Shown here: one piece after another, positions 37,628-46,797 of the stretch
Numbering within the stretch: the first letter of the stretch is position 1
Layout of the letters: the number at the start of each line of letters is the position of its first letter
Assembly: GCA_020632995.1 (NCBI GenBank)
Contig: JACKEN010000001.1
Location: 1,272,001 to 1,336,000, forward strand
Direction: 5' to 3'
DNA: 64,000 nt
Source of the DNA: Deltaproteobacteria bacterium
GTDB taxonomy: Bacteria > Myxococcota > Kuafuiibacteriia > Kuafuiibacteriales > Kuafuiibacteriaceae
Notes under the pieces: model-generated
The model's input: the letters and a program-made list of their open reading frames with translations, nothing else
The model's database searches: none
Told to the model about the DNA's origin: nothing
Translations under genes and position numbers: made by a program

Positions 37628-38344
37628 ATGGCGGGGAAGAAGAAGAAGAAGGACGAAGAGGAGCTGCTGGCTCCGGATGCCTTCCTCGAGAATGCCCAAA
37701 AGGGCGAGGCCTGGTTCGAGAAGCACTTCAAGGCCATCCTCGGCGCGGCGGTGCTGGTGCTCGCGGGCATCTGGGGCGTGCAGCTGATGGGCGCGCGCAC
37801 CGAGGCCGCGGCGGCGCGGATCACCACCCAGCTCAACGAGGCGGTGGACGCGTACCAGGAGGCCACCGGGCTCCAGAAGGTCCTCACCAGCACCTCGCCC
37901 GAGAGCCTCAAGCGCGACTACCAGAAGGTCTACGACCAGCTGGCCGAGCTCCGCCAGGCCCACCCGGAGGCGGGCGCGGCCCGCATGGCGGCGCTCTACC
38001 AGGCAGACCTCGCGCGGCGGCTCGAGAAGTACGACGAGGCGGTGAGCCTGTACGACGTCTACCTCTCGAAGGCGGGCCCGAACGACTCGCTCCGCTTCTT
38101 CGCGCTCGAGGGCGCGGGCTACGCGCTCGAGGGCGCGAACAAGCTCGACGAGGCCCTCGCGCGCTTCAAGACCCTCGAGTCCGAAGGCTTCTACAAGGAC
38201 TACGCGCTCAAGCACGAGGCGCGGGTGCTCGAGGCCAAGGGTGACGACGCGGGCGCCGCGGCCGCGTACAAGTCGATCGTCGACATGGAGCCGGCCTCCG
38301 CCCTCAAGTCCTTCGCCGAGGGCCGCCTGAAGGCCCTGCAGTAG
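37628..38344 (+). CDS. YfgM-like TPR protein (inner-membrane anchored)
   Basis: This 238-residue protein starts with a Lys-rich stretch (MAGKKKKKDEEE), a single helix (FKAILGAAVLVLAGIWGVQLM) and TPR repeats in the periplasmic part. In E. coli yfgM precedes bamB, and here a BamB-like gene follows after three bases, which supports the assignment. YfgM works with periplasmic chaperones and BamB in envelope assembly. AAAGGG before the ATG is a plausible ribosome-binding site. Confidence 0.8.
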   Translation: MAGKKKKKDEEELLAPDAFLENAQKGEAWFEKHFKAILGAAVLVLAGIWGVQLMGARTEAAAARITTQLNEAVDAYQEATGLQKVLTSTSPESLKRDYQKVYDQLAELRQAHPEAGAARMAALYQADLARRLEKYDEAVSLYDVYLSKAGPNDSLRFFALEGAGYALEGANKLDEALARFKTLESEGFYKDYALKHEARVLEAKGDDAGAAAAYKSIVDMEPASALKSFAEGRLKALQ

Positions 38345-38347
38345 GCC

Positions 38348-39532
38348 GTGAGCGCCGTCCTCATCGCCGCGCTGGCCGCCCTCGGGCAGCCCGCCGCCGC
38401 CGCCCCCGCCGCGGCCGCCCCGGAGGCCCCCGCGGCCTGGATCCAACCCGATCCGAGCACCCTGCGCCGGGTGTTCGGGGTGCGCTACACCCGGAGCTAC
38501 GCGGACTTCGAGCTGCTGAAGACCAACGAAGAGGAGTGGACCGTCCCGCTGATCAGCCCGGACGGGGTGCGCCTCTACGTAGGCACGCGCACCGGGATCC
38601 TCGAGGCCCTCGATCTCGCCACCGGCGAGTCCCTCTGGAAGCGCACCGACATGGGGACCCTGGGCTACGGCATGGCCGAGTTCCGAGGGCGCGTGCTGGT
38701 GGGCTCCGACGCCGCCCTGGTCGGGCTGGATCCCCAGATCGGCAAGGAGCACTGGCGGGTCGAGATCGAGGGGAAGCTGGCGGCGGAGATGACCGTCACC
38801 GGCACCGTGGCCCTGTTGCCGGTGCGCCCGAACACCCTCGTGGCGGTCGACCTCGTCGAGCACAAGGTGCTGTGGCGGGTGAAGCGGCCCACCCCCGACT
38901 CGATCACGGTGCGGGGGCAGTGCCCGGCGGTGATCGACGCGGCCCGCGGGCGGGTCTACGTGGGCTTCTCGGACGGCACCCTGGTGGCCCTCGACAAGGA
39001 CACCGGGAGCACGGTCTGGGTGGCCCCCCTCGGCACCCGCAAGGACTTCTTCGCCGACGTGGACGTCGCCCCGATCCTGGTCGACGACGGCAAGGCCCTG
39101 CTCACCGCCAGCTACAACGGCGGGCTCTTCAAGCTGGACGCGGAGACCGGGAACCGGATCTGGCATCAACCCCTGGGCCGGATCACCGGGCTCGTCCGTA
39201 TAGATCGGGGCCTGTTGGTGGCGAGCCTGGGGAGCGGGCAGGTGGCGGCCCTGTACGAGGCCAACGGCAAGGTCCGCTGGCGCTACAAGGTCAAGAAGGG
39301 CTACCCGAGCCAGCCGGTCGCGCTCGAGCACGGGCTGGTGGCCTTCGCGGTGAGCAAGGGCCCGATCACCATCCTGGACGCGGCTCGGGGCCGTCCGGTG
39401 CAGCTCATCACCCCCGGCTCGGGGATGGTGGTGCCCCCCGCCCGCAGCGGGGATGACATGGTGGCCCTGACCAACGAGGGGCTGCTCCTGGTCATGCGCC
39501 GGGGCGAGGGCGGCGGCGCCGCCGCCCGCTGA
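38348..39532 (+). CDS. BamB-like PQQ beta-propeller protein
   Basis: This 394-residue exported protein has repeated propeller blades with 'VALDxxTGxxxW' motifs (LDLATGESLWKR, LVALDKDTGSTVWVA, LDAETGNRIWHQ, NGKVRWRYK). The N-terminus is a signal peptide without a lipobox Cys, unlike E. coli BamB. A GTG start at 38348 follows the YfgM-like stop. It probably assists outer-membrane protein folding or periplasmic quality control; a PQQ-dependent enzyme is not supported, as no cofactor residues stand out. Confidence 0.78.
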   Translation: MSAVLIAALAALGQPAAAAPAAAAPEAPAAWIQPDPSTLRRVFGVRYTRSYADFELLKTNEEEWTVPLISPDGVRLYVGTRTGILEALDLATGESLWKRTDMGTLGYGMAEFRGRVLVGSDAALVGLDPQIGKEHWRVEIEGKLAAEMTVTGTVALLPVRPNTLVAVDLVEHKVLWRVKRPTPDSITVRGQCPAVIDAARGRVYVGFSDGTLVALDKDTGSTVWVAPLGTRKDFFADVDVAPILVDDGKALLTASYNGGLFKLDAETGNRIWHQPLGRITGLVRIDRGLLVASLGSGQVAALYEANGKVRWRYKVKKGYPSQPVALEHGLVAFAVSKGPITILDAARGRPVQLITPGSGMVVPPARSGDDMVALTNEGLLLVMRRGEGGGAAAR

Positions 39533-39686
39533 CTTCCGCCCTGCGAAGTTCCAGATCACTATGACCGCGATGTCAGGGTCCGGCGCGCCCCGATGGGCCC
39601 CGTCCTGCCAAGCAGCCCCCGTGCCGTCTGCGCAACCAACCGAATCCTGAGGCCGTTCGGCCCACCCCCGGCATCCCGCCCGACTC

Positions 39687-39702
39687 TGGCACGCCGCTTG
39701 GA
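39687..39702 (+). promoter_or_regulatory. Possible sigma-54 (-24/-12) promoter for the sigma-factor gene
   Basis: TGGCAC, five bases and TTGG match the sigma-54 pattern TGGCAC-N5-TTGC except for the last base of the -12 element. The spacing is right and it lies 57 bases upstream of the gene start at 39759. The mismatch at the conserved C makes this tentative. Confidence 0.3.
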
Positions 39703-39704
39703 GG

Positions 39705-39733
39705 GTGTTGGTTCCGGTGATCGGGACCAACAC
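39705..39733. promoter_or_regulatory. 11-bp inverted repeat upstream of the sigma-factor gene
   Basis: GTGTTGGTTCC and GGGACCAACAC are complementary in 10 of 11 positions across a 7-base spacer. The element sits 26 bases before the GTG at 39759. It could be an operator or a hairpin in the 5' leader. Confidence 0.5.
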
Positions 39734-39758
39734 AGCGCAGAGGCAACCCGGAGGTGGC

Positions 39759-40556
39759 GTGGATCCTTTCCAGAAGAACCCCGCTTTTTTGGACGCTTTT
39801 CGTGAAGGCCACCCCCAGGCCCTCGAGGCGGTGTACCGGGCCTTCGAGCGCCCCCTGAAGAACTTCGTGGTGCGAGGCTTCGCATTTCGCAGCGAGGGGC
39901 GGGAGCTCTACTTCGGCGGGCTGTCCCACGCCCACGACCTCGAGGACATCGTCCAGGAGACCTTTCGCCGGGCGTTCGGGGTCCGAGCGCGGCAGTCCTA
40001 TGACGGGGTCCGGCCCTACAAGAACTACCTGTTCACCATCGCCCGCAACGCGGTGATCACCGACATGTCCTCTCGTCGGCGCCAGATCCCGGTGGGCGAG
40101 GCGCTCATGCGGGACGCGCCCCACGACGACCTGTCGCCCCTCGAGAGCTGGGTGGTGTCCCAGCGTGCCGCGATGGGGGAGGGCGACGCGATGGACAGCC
40201 ACGACCAGGTCGAGAACCTCGAGATCTACGGGCTCCTGATGGGCTTCGTGGAGTCCCTGACCGCCGAGGAGGCCACCTTCTTCCGGCTCCGCTTCCTGGC
40301 CGGGTGCTCCCAGGAGAACACCGCGCGCCGCATGGGCTGGAACCGGGCCCGGGTGCGCAAGCTCGAGGCGCGCCTGCGCCGGGCGTTCCTCTGCCACGCG
40401 AGCGGCAGCGGCTACCTGGAGGCCCGCGCCGACGCCCGTCGGGTGCGCCGCGCCGACGACCCCCTCCAGCATCAGCACGTGTTCGCGCGCGCTCGCGCCA
40501 TCTACCGCGAGCGTCGGGCGCTGGAGGAGAACGAGTTCCTGCTCGAGGCGGCCTAG
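39759..40556 (+). CDS. ECF-like sigma-70 family RNA polymerase sigma factor
   Basis: This 265-residue protein has region 2 (HDLEDIVQETFRRAFG...PYKNYLFTIARNAVI) and region 4 (LTAEEATFFRLRFLAG... RMGWNRARVRKLEARLRRAF) and no region 3. The start is the GTG at 39759, set by GGAGG a few bases upstream; reading the open frame from 39705 would run through the inverted repeat. Its TAG stop shares CTAG with the convergent arsM stop. An N-terminal tail of about 60 residues precedes region 2, longer than in minimal ECF factors. Confidence 0.85.
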   Translation: MDPFQKNPAFLDAFREGHPQALEAVYRAFERPLKNFVVRGFAFRSEGRELYFGGLSHAHDLEDIVQETFRRAFGVRARQSYDGVRPYKNYLFTIARNAVITDMSSRRRQIPVGEALMRDAPHDDLSPLESWVVSQRAAMGEGDAMDSHDQVENLEIYGLLMGFVESLTAEEATFFRLRFLAGCSQENTARRMGWNRARVRKLEARLRRAFLCHASGSGYLEARADARRVRRADDPLQHQHVFARARAIYRERRALEENEFLLEAA

Positions 40557-41446
40557 CAGCAGCCCTTCTTGGGCGCGGCCTCCGTCTTGGCGCAGCACGC
40601 CTTGGTGGCCGCGGGCTTCGGCGCCCCGAGCCGGGTGATCCTGGGTTTGGTGGCCGAGATGTCGGCGGAGGCCACGTAGTCCTCGGCCGAGCTGCCAGGC
40701 GCCCAGTCCTTGATGAACGCCTTGGACTCGCCCTTCACCGCCACCACCACCTCCTCGAACCCGGCCGCGGTGAGCATCGCCTCGACCGCTCCCGGCGTCC
40801 TCGCTCCTCCGATGCAGCAGGAGTTGAGGAAGGCATCCGCCCGGATCTCCTCGCTCATCTCGTGGATCTCGACCACGTCGGAGAACGCCACCCGCCCGCC
40901 GGGAGCGAGCACCCGGAAGCACTCCTCGTAGACCCGCTGCTTGTCCGGGGAGAGGTTGATGACGCAGTTCGAGATGATCACGTCGACCGCCCCATCGGCG
41001 ACCGGGAGGTTCTCGATCTCGCCGAGGCGGAACTCCACGTTCGGGTACCCCGCGTCGGCCGCCGCCTTGCGCGCCCGGGCGATCATCTCGGCCGTCATGT
41101 CGACGCCGATCACCCGGCCCGCGGCGCCCACCTTCTCGAGCGCGAGGAAGCAGTCGAGCCCGCCGCCGGAGCCGAGGTCCAGCACCGTCTCCCCCAGCTG
41201 GGGGTCCGCCAGGTGCAGCGGCGTCCCGCACCCGAGCCCCATGTCCGCCCCCTCGGGGAGCGACGCGAGCTGCTCGGCCGTGTAGCCGACCGCGAGGGAC
41301 GAGGACGGCCCCGCCTTCGCGTCCAGCACCGACGGCTTCGGCGCGTCGCCGCTGCAGCAGGGCGTGCCCCGGGCGCCGGTCTCCGGCGCGGTCTGCAGGG
41401 CCCGGCGGGCATAGTTCTCACGGACGTTCTCGCGTGGGTCGCTCAC
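40553..41446 (-). CDS. arsM: Arsenite S-adenosylmethyltransferase
   Basis: This 297-residue ArsM-type class I methyltransferase has a SAM-binding loop VLDLGSGGGLDCFL and the Cys pattern for arsenic binding (CCSGD near the N-terminus, ISNCVINLSPDK, NSCCIGGA). It converts As(III) to methylated arsenicals. A Cys-rich tail (KACCAKTEAAPKKGCC) is an extra possible As site. A GTG start at 41446 (VSDPRENVREN) is chosen; upstream sequence is low-complexity. No arsR, arsB or arsC is adjacent in the window. Confidence 0.95.
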   Translation of the reverse strand: MSDPRENVRENYARRALQTAPETGARGTPCCSGDAPKPSVLDAKAGPSSSLAVGYTAEQLASLPEGADMGLGCGTPLHLADPQLGETVLDLGSGGGLDCFLALEKVGAAGRVIGVDMTAEMIARARKAAADAGYPNVEFRLGEIENLPVADGAVDVIISNCVINLSPDKQRVYEECFRVLAPGGRVAFSDVVEIHEMSEEIRADAFLNSCCIGGARTPGAVEAMLTAAGFEEVVVAVKGESKAFIKDWAPGSSAEDYVASADISATKPRITRLGAPKPAATKACCAKTEAAPKKGCC

Positions 41447-41514
41447 GCTCGGGCTATAGCACCGCGGTATGAAGGAAGGCGACGCGGGAGGGCCCAGGTG
41501 GCTCGGAGCGGGCC

Positions 41515-41540
41515 GACCGATCGGCCCGACCGATCGGCCC
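41515..41540. repeat. Two perfect tandem copies of GACCGATCGGCCC upstream of arsM
   Basis: The 13-base unit is repeated exactly at 41515-41527 and 41528-41540, each containing the palindrome CCGATCGG. It lies 69-94 bases upstream of the arsM start, where a promoter or operator would be. No ArsR-type site is recognised. Confidence 0.6.
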
Positions 41541-41628
41541 GTCGAGGGACTCCGCTCGGCCCGCCAGAGCGCGAAGGACCGACCTGAGCCTTGCCTGATG
41601 CCCACGCCAGCAAGGTAGACTCCAGGGT

Positions 41629-44001
41629 GTGAAGCCCGCACTTTGGTCGCTGACGGTGTTCGGGATCGGGGTCCTGACGGGGTGCGGTCGCCTCAAGGAT
41701 AACGTGACCCTCGAGTTCGCCACCGAGTCGGCGCTGCAGCACACCAGCGCGCTCGCGGTCACCGCGTTCGAGCCGATCCTGCGGGCCCCGGACTCCGAGG
41801 AGATCAGCTTCGTGACCTGCGAGGACATCGGGCCCTTCCCGCCCTCGCGGATCCTCAACCCCGAGACCATCAAGCTCTCGAACCTCGTCGGGGACGTGCT
41901 CACCGAGTCGTCCGAGACCCGGAGCCTGCCGCTCGACGGCACCTGGAACGTGTCCTTCAAGAAGCCGGACATCGACCCGGACATCAACCCGTGGGGCGCG
42001 GTGATGGTGTTCCTCGAGGCTCGGGGGGACGCCCGGGCGGCGGAGCGGGGCGCGGGGCAGGTGTCCGCGACCCTCTTGTCGGGCTGCTACTGCATCCGCA
42101 CCCTCGACGGTGGCACCACCGACCCGAAGCTCCGGGCCATGGACCAGGCGATCCGCAAGGCCTGCCCGCTGATGGGCGACGAGGAGCTGTCGGGCGACCG
42201 GATCGTCTCGATGGCCCCGGTGGTCCCCAGCGAGTTCCACCTCGAGGCCTGCGACGGGGTCTTCGACCTGACCGCGCCGCGCAACGGCCTGCTCGCACCC
42301 GGGCCCAGCCTGTGCCTGCGGACCACCCGCTGCGACGACCTGCAGGCGCCCAGCGACTGCTTCAAGTGCGCCGAGCCGGCCTGCTCGGAGCTCGACGATA
42401 GGAGCAACGCCCCCATCATCTTCGAGGTCGAGCAGGCGGGGGGAGCGACCACCCCGAGCTCGCAGGTCGTGCTGAGCGACGTGAAGGGTGAGGCGTCGGC
42501 CACCTTCCAGGTGGACGGGTGTGAGCGGGATCTGACGATCAAGGCCTCCATCGCTGGGCGCACGGACGAGTCGGTGCGCTTCCAGGTGCAGTGCGCAGAC
42601 CCCATCGCCCAGGGCTACGAGTGCTTCGCGGAGCGGCAGCTCGCGGCCGACCTCGAGCCCAAGGCGATCACCACCGTCCCCGCCTCGCCCGGCCAGTGCA
42701 GCGCCACCAACCCCGACGGCTGCGAGCAGGTGGCGGTGCTGTACGAGGACGGTCTGAACTCGCTGCTCGAGGTGCGGACCCCGGGGCGCGCCACCCCGGT
42801 CTCGGTGGCGCTCCCGGGTCTGCGGGCGCACGCGGTCCACGGCTTCTACTACGACGAGGCGACCCGACAGCGCCCGATGGTGGCCGCGGTGCTGACACGC
42901 GGCAAGTTCCCGGTCGTGTACGTCTTCGAGTGGCGCGCCGGGCAGCTCGTGCCCCACGACGGGCAGCAGGGCGAGCTGGGCGCGAACTGCGGTTGGCACG
43001 AGACCTGTCAGCGCACCGGCGTGACGTGCACCATCGACGACGACTGCAACGAGGTCGACGAGACCTGTGAGGCCGGCGTCTGTCGCCTCAAGCCCTGCGC
43101 GCCGCCCATGGAGCCCCAGAGCCAGATCTCGATCGAGTCGAGGGATCTCGACCACGACGGCTTCGCCGACCTCGCGGTGGGCAACAGCGGCGACCTGGCG
43201 GTGATGTTCTACTATTCGTCCTCCGCGGACCCCGGCGAGTCCTACAAGTCGGGCGCCTGCACCTGCGCCCGCTTCGGCCAGAACCCCAACGGCTTCGCGC
43301 TCTTGAACCTCGGCGGGCCGAGCCCCGACCCCACCGTCAGCGACGTGGTGGTGGGCTCCCCCGGCGGCACCTTCGTGCGCTACGCCGAGCCGATGGTGGG
43401 GGGCAGCGGCCTCACCTGCGGCCGCTCCTCACCGCTCGGGGACGGGATGAGCGTCCGCGACGTGCGCCGGGCTTCGCTCCAGTGCAGCCCGGGCGATCTC
43501 TCGTGCGTCAGCTACGACGACGCGGTGGTGGTGTCGGCCCGCGGTATCTCGGGCGGCAGCCTGGACGAGCCCGGCTTCATCCGGGTCCTCTTCGGCTCCA
43601 GCCATGACCTCACGTCCGGCGCGGACGTGCTGGACACCCCGGGCATCAGCTACGGCCTGATCCCGACCCCCTTCGCCGACCGCATGGAGCCCCGGGATCC
43701 GCGCCAGGCCTCCCTCGCGGACTTCAACGGCGACGGCCACCAGGACCTCGCGGTGCTCTACAAGGCGTCCGAGGAGGTCCACATCTGGGTCGGGGCGAGC
43801 AACGGCGCCCTGGGCGAGATCCAGGAGGGCCCGATCCTCGACACCTGCGAGGTGAGCCTGGTGCCCGGCACCCGCTGCGCGCCGCTGCCGGCCTTCGCGA
43901 CCCCCGACCTCGACGGCGACGGCCGGGCCGAGGTCGCGGTGATCTGCGACTACATGGGTGGTCAACCCCGCCTGCGCTACTACCACGCGAAGGACGACTG
44001 A
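41629..44001 (+). CDS. FG-GAP/VCBS-repeat lipoprotein
   Basis: This 790-residue protein starts at GTG 41629 with a signal MKPALWSLTVFGIGVLTGC (lipobox). It has several calcium-binding-like FG-GAP/VCBS repeats (DLDHDGFADLAVGNSG, DFNGDGHQDLAVLYKAS, DLDGDGRAEVAVICDY) in the second half and Cys-rich spacers between (TCTIDDDCNEVDETC). The overall beta-propeller layout is typical of myxobacterial surface lipoproteins. Role unknown. The NUDIX gene starts four bases after its stop. Confidence 0.85.
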   Translation: MKPALWSLTVFGIGVLTGCGRLKDNVTLEFATESALQHTSALAVTAFEPILRAPDSEEISFVTCEDIGPFPPSRILNPETIKLSNLVGDVLTESSETRSLPLDGTWNVSFKKPDIDPDINPWGAVMVFLEARGDARAAERGAGQVSATLLSGCYCIRTLDGGTTDPKLRAMDQAIRKACPLMGDEELSGDRIVSMAPVVPSEFHLEACDGVFDLTAPRNGLLAPGPSLCLRTTRCDDLQAPSDCFKCAEPACSELDDRSNAPIIFEVEQAGGATTPSSQVVLSDVKGEASATFQVDGCERDLTIKASIAGRTDESVRFQVQCADPIAQGYECFAERQLAADLEPKAITTVPASPGQCSATNPDGCEQVAVLYEDGLNSLLEVRTPGRATPVSVALPGLRAHAVHGFYYDEATRQRPMVAAVLTRGKFPVVYVFEWRAGQLVPHDGQQGELGANCGWHETCQRTGVTCTIDDDCNEVDETCEAGVCRLKPCAPPMEPQSQISIESRDLDHDGFADLAVGNSGDLAVMFYYSSSADPGESYKSGACTCARFGQNPNGFALLNLGGPSPDPTVSDVVVGSPGGTFVRYAEPMVGGSGLTCGRSSPLGDGMSVRDVRRASLQCSPGDLSCVSYDDAVVVSARGISGGSLDEPGFIRVLFGSSHDLTSGADVLDTPGISYGLIPTPFADRMEPRDPRQASLADFNGDGHQDLAVLYKASEEVHIWVGASNGALGEIQEGPILDTCEVSLVPGTRCAPLPAFATPDLDGDGRAEVAVICDYMGGQPRLRYYHAKDD

Positions 44002-44005
44002 CCAC

Positions 44006-44431
44006 GTGTCTCGCCCCAACCGCCCCTTCACCCTCCACGTGGTGGCGGCCCTCATCCAAGAGGGTCACCGCGTGCTCCTCGACCGCCGGCACCAGGGCTC
44101 CCTCGCCGGTCACTGGGAGTTCCCCGGCGGCAAGGTCGAGCCCGGGGAGACGGGGCGGCAGGCCCTGCGGCGCGAGCTGTGGGAGGAGCTCGGGGTGGAG
44201 GCGTCGGTGGGCGACGAGGTGGCGCGCTCCACCGACGTGAGCCGTGACGTCGAGATCACCCTGGTGTTGTACGAGGCGTCGCTGCACGGCCAGCCCCAGG
44301 CGGTCGACGTCGAGGTGATCCGGTGGTTCCACCTCGACGAGCTGGACGAGCTCCCCATGCCGCCCGCGGACAGGCCCCTGGTGGAGGTGATCCGCCGGCG
44401 CCACGCCGCCCGCAAGGCCCGCGCGCGTTGA
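44006..44431 (+). CDS. NUDIX hydrolase (MutT-like)
   Basis: This 141-residue protein contains a full NUDIX box (GGKVEPGETGRQALRRELWE plus the following ELG) with the GX5EX7REUXEEXGU pattern. HWEFPGGK before it and a C-terminal (d)GTP-pyrophosphatase-type end suggest an 8-oxo-dGTP diphosphatase (MutT), which removes oxidised nucleotides. Substrate specificity cannot be read from sequence alone. Confidence 0.9.
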   Translation: MSRPNRPFTLHVVAALIQEGHRVLLDRRHQGSLAGHWEFPGGKVEPGETGRQALRRELWEELGVEASVGDEVARSTDVSRDVEITLVLYEASLHGQPQAVDVEVIRWFHLDELDELPMPPADRPLVEVIRRRHAARKARAR

Positions 44432-44449
44432 GGCCGGTCCCGGCCGCGC

Positions 44450-46632
44450 TCAGTAGAGCTGCAGCCCGAGCTCGTTGCCGTCCAGCACCACCCGGCGGAG
44501 CACCCCTTCGAGGTCGAGGTCGGTGGGCGCGAAGATCCCCACCTTGTTGTCGGTGATGAGGCTCTCCTCGATGAGGATCGGCCCCAGCCCGAAGAGGTGC
44601 ACGCCGGTGTTGAAGCCGGACACCGAAGACCGCCGGATGCTCACCGCCGCCTGGCTCCGCACCTCGAGCCCGGTCAGGCAGCGACACGCCGGGTCGCTCG
44701 GCCCACAGGGCGGGCAGGCGCCCTTCACCTCGATGTCCTCCACCATCACGCCTCCGGCCTCACAGCTGTCGGTCGCGGTGAACAGCCCCCCGCCGCGGCT
44801 GTCGGCCTCGACCCGGATCCGGCGGGCGCTGATCGTCTGGCCGGGCTCGAGGCGGAACACGTCGGTGGCGCTGCCCCGGAGGGTGAGGTCCTCGATGTCC
44901 CCCGTGCCGCAGGAGGTCCACAGGGCAGGGGGCCCCTCCGTGCGCACCCAGGCGCGCTGCACGTTCAGCTCCGCGAACCGGCCGCCTCGGAGGAGCCCGT
45001 CCAGGGGGTGAGCGGTCGAGGTGCCGTGGAGCACCGCGTCGCTCAGCGTCATCGAGAGGCGCCTGCGATCACCCGCGTCGCGGCTGCTCCGGACGAGGGG
45101 CACCGCGCCGCCCTCCACCCAGACCCCGCGCGCCACGACCGCCTGGTGCGAGTCCGGAACATCGGCGGGGACGTTCACGTCGATCGTCGAGCCGGCCAGC
45201 CCCTCGCTGTGGACGTCGCTGAGCTGGGCGTCGACCCCGCGGAGCACGATACCCCGGCCGCCTCCCACGAAGGACACCCGGGTGGCGGTCAGGGTCCCGG
45301 GGAGCTCGCCCGGGATCTCGAGCGCGACGCCCACCCCCGACTGCCCGACGAAGGTGGCGTCTTCGATGCCCACCACCACCGGCTGCGTGCCCACGACACC
45401 CAGCCGCCCACCCTCGAAGCGCACCCGTGAGAACGCCGCGCGGGTGCAGCCGTTCAGATCGGCGACGGTGCTGGTGGCGGCGGCCACCAGGTCGTCCGCG
45501 ACCAGCAGGCCGCCCGCGCAGCGCAGGCTGCCTTGCGTCGACACCGCCGCGATCGCGACGTCGCCGGCCGCGTCGAGGGCCACCGGCGCGCTCAACAGGG
45601 CCGGCCCGAGCCGCAGGGTGCCTTGCACCCGGACCCCCACCTCCGTGGCCTCGACGACCGCGCCGACGAGCTCGAGCGCGCCCGCCGCGACCTCGAGCCC
45701 GGGCCCACGGTCGCGAGACCACCTCAGGTCTCGCATGCGCACGTCGCCCGTCACCCGCAAGGGCCTGACCAGGGTGGAGTCCCGCGGGCAGAGCCCCGCG
45801 ATGCGAACGGACCGCGCGACCTCCACCGCCGCCGGGATGGTGCCCGCCCCGAGCAGGATCTCATCCCCGTCGCCGGCCACGGCGAGGGCCTCGGCCAGGG
45901 TCCCGTAGGGATCGAGGGGTGCGTCGTCGCCGACCGCGCCGCCGCGCACGTACCACGCCCGCCCCCCGCCCGCCGCCTCGGGCCAGGGCCCCGCCGCGCA
46001 GGTCGACACGCTCGCGCACGCCTCGCTGCCCACCGGCTGCTGCCCCCTCTGCCGCAGGTGGTGCGGGTTCCCGAGCGGCGGCGCACAGAACACCGCATCT
46101 TCGAGCTCGCGCCCGCCCCAGCCCTCTGGACACGCGCGGCTCGGCGGGGCGGGTGGGGTGACGGTGGGGATCGGGCAGGGTTCGAGGCACTGGATGAGCC
46201 CGTCGGACTCCGTGAGGCACCCACCCGCCGCGCTGCACGCCGCGAAGGTCACCTGCGGGAGGAAGAACGGCGTGGCCGGCGGCTCGGCCTGCACCCACGG
46301 CTCGTCGGGCGCGCGGCGGAAGCTGGCGAGCGGCGGAGGGAGGGCGGCGCCTCCGGAGGCACCCACGTCCATGAGGGGACCTCCCACTCGAGGAGCAGGT
46401 CCGTCGGGGTGAACGGGAGGGCCAGCATCCACAGGTCGCCCTCCGTCGGCACCGCGATGGAGGTGCGGGGCGCGTCGGGGCGCAGGAACATGGCCCAGCC
46501 GAGGCCGTCGACCTCCACCCGCAGCAGGAGGGCGCGGGTGCCCTCGGGCAGCTCGTCGGGGTAGCCCACGCTGCGCCCGTCGACGCAGGCCCCGCACAGG
46601 AGCAGCGCGAGGACGACTCCTCGTGCCCACAT
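44450..46632 (-). CDS. Lipoprotein with right-handed parallel beta-helix (one frameshift)
   Basis: The N-terminus MWARGVVLALLLCGAC is a lipoprotein signal. After a Cys-rich segment come beta-helix coils (IEDATFVGQSGVGVALEI, ADSRGGGLFTAT, ILIEESLITDNKVGIF, VVLDGNELGLQLY). The frame breaks near 46350, and 2183 nt is one short of a multiple of three. The GTG at 46650 is a possible longer start. Such proteins are cell-surface polysaccharide-binding or structural; no catalytic residues could be assigned. Confidence 0.75.
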
Positions 46633-46797
46633 CGTGGGGATTATGGCCACAGGGCCACTTCCTGCTCAAGGTTCACCCCTGGGCGCCGAACCCCCTCCTG
46701 GGATTCGCAAGCGGAGCGCGCCGCCGGGCCAAGCCCGGCGGAGAGGGGTGGGACGGCTCCGCCGGCCCGGGACCCAAGGAAAGTTTGGAGGTCTCTC

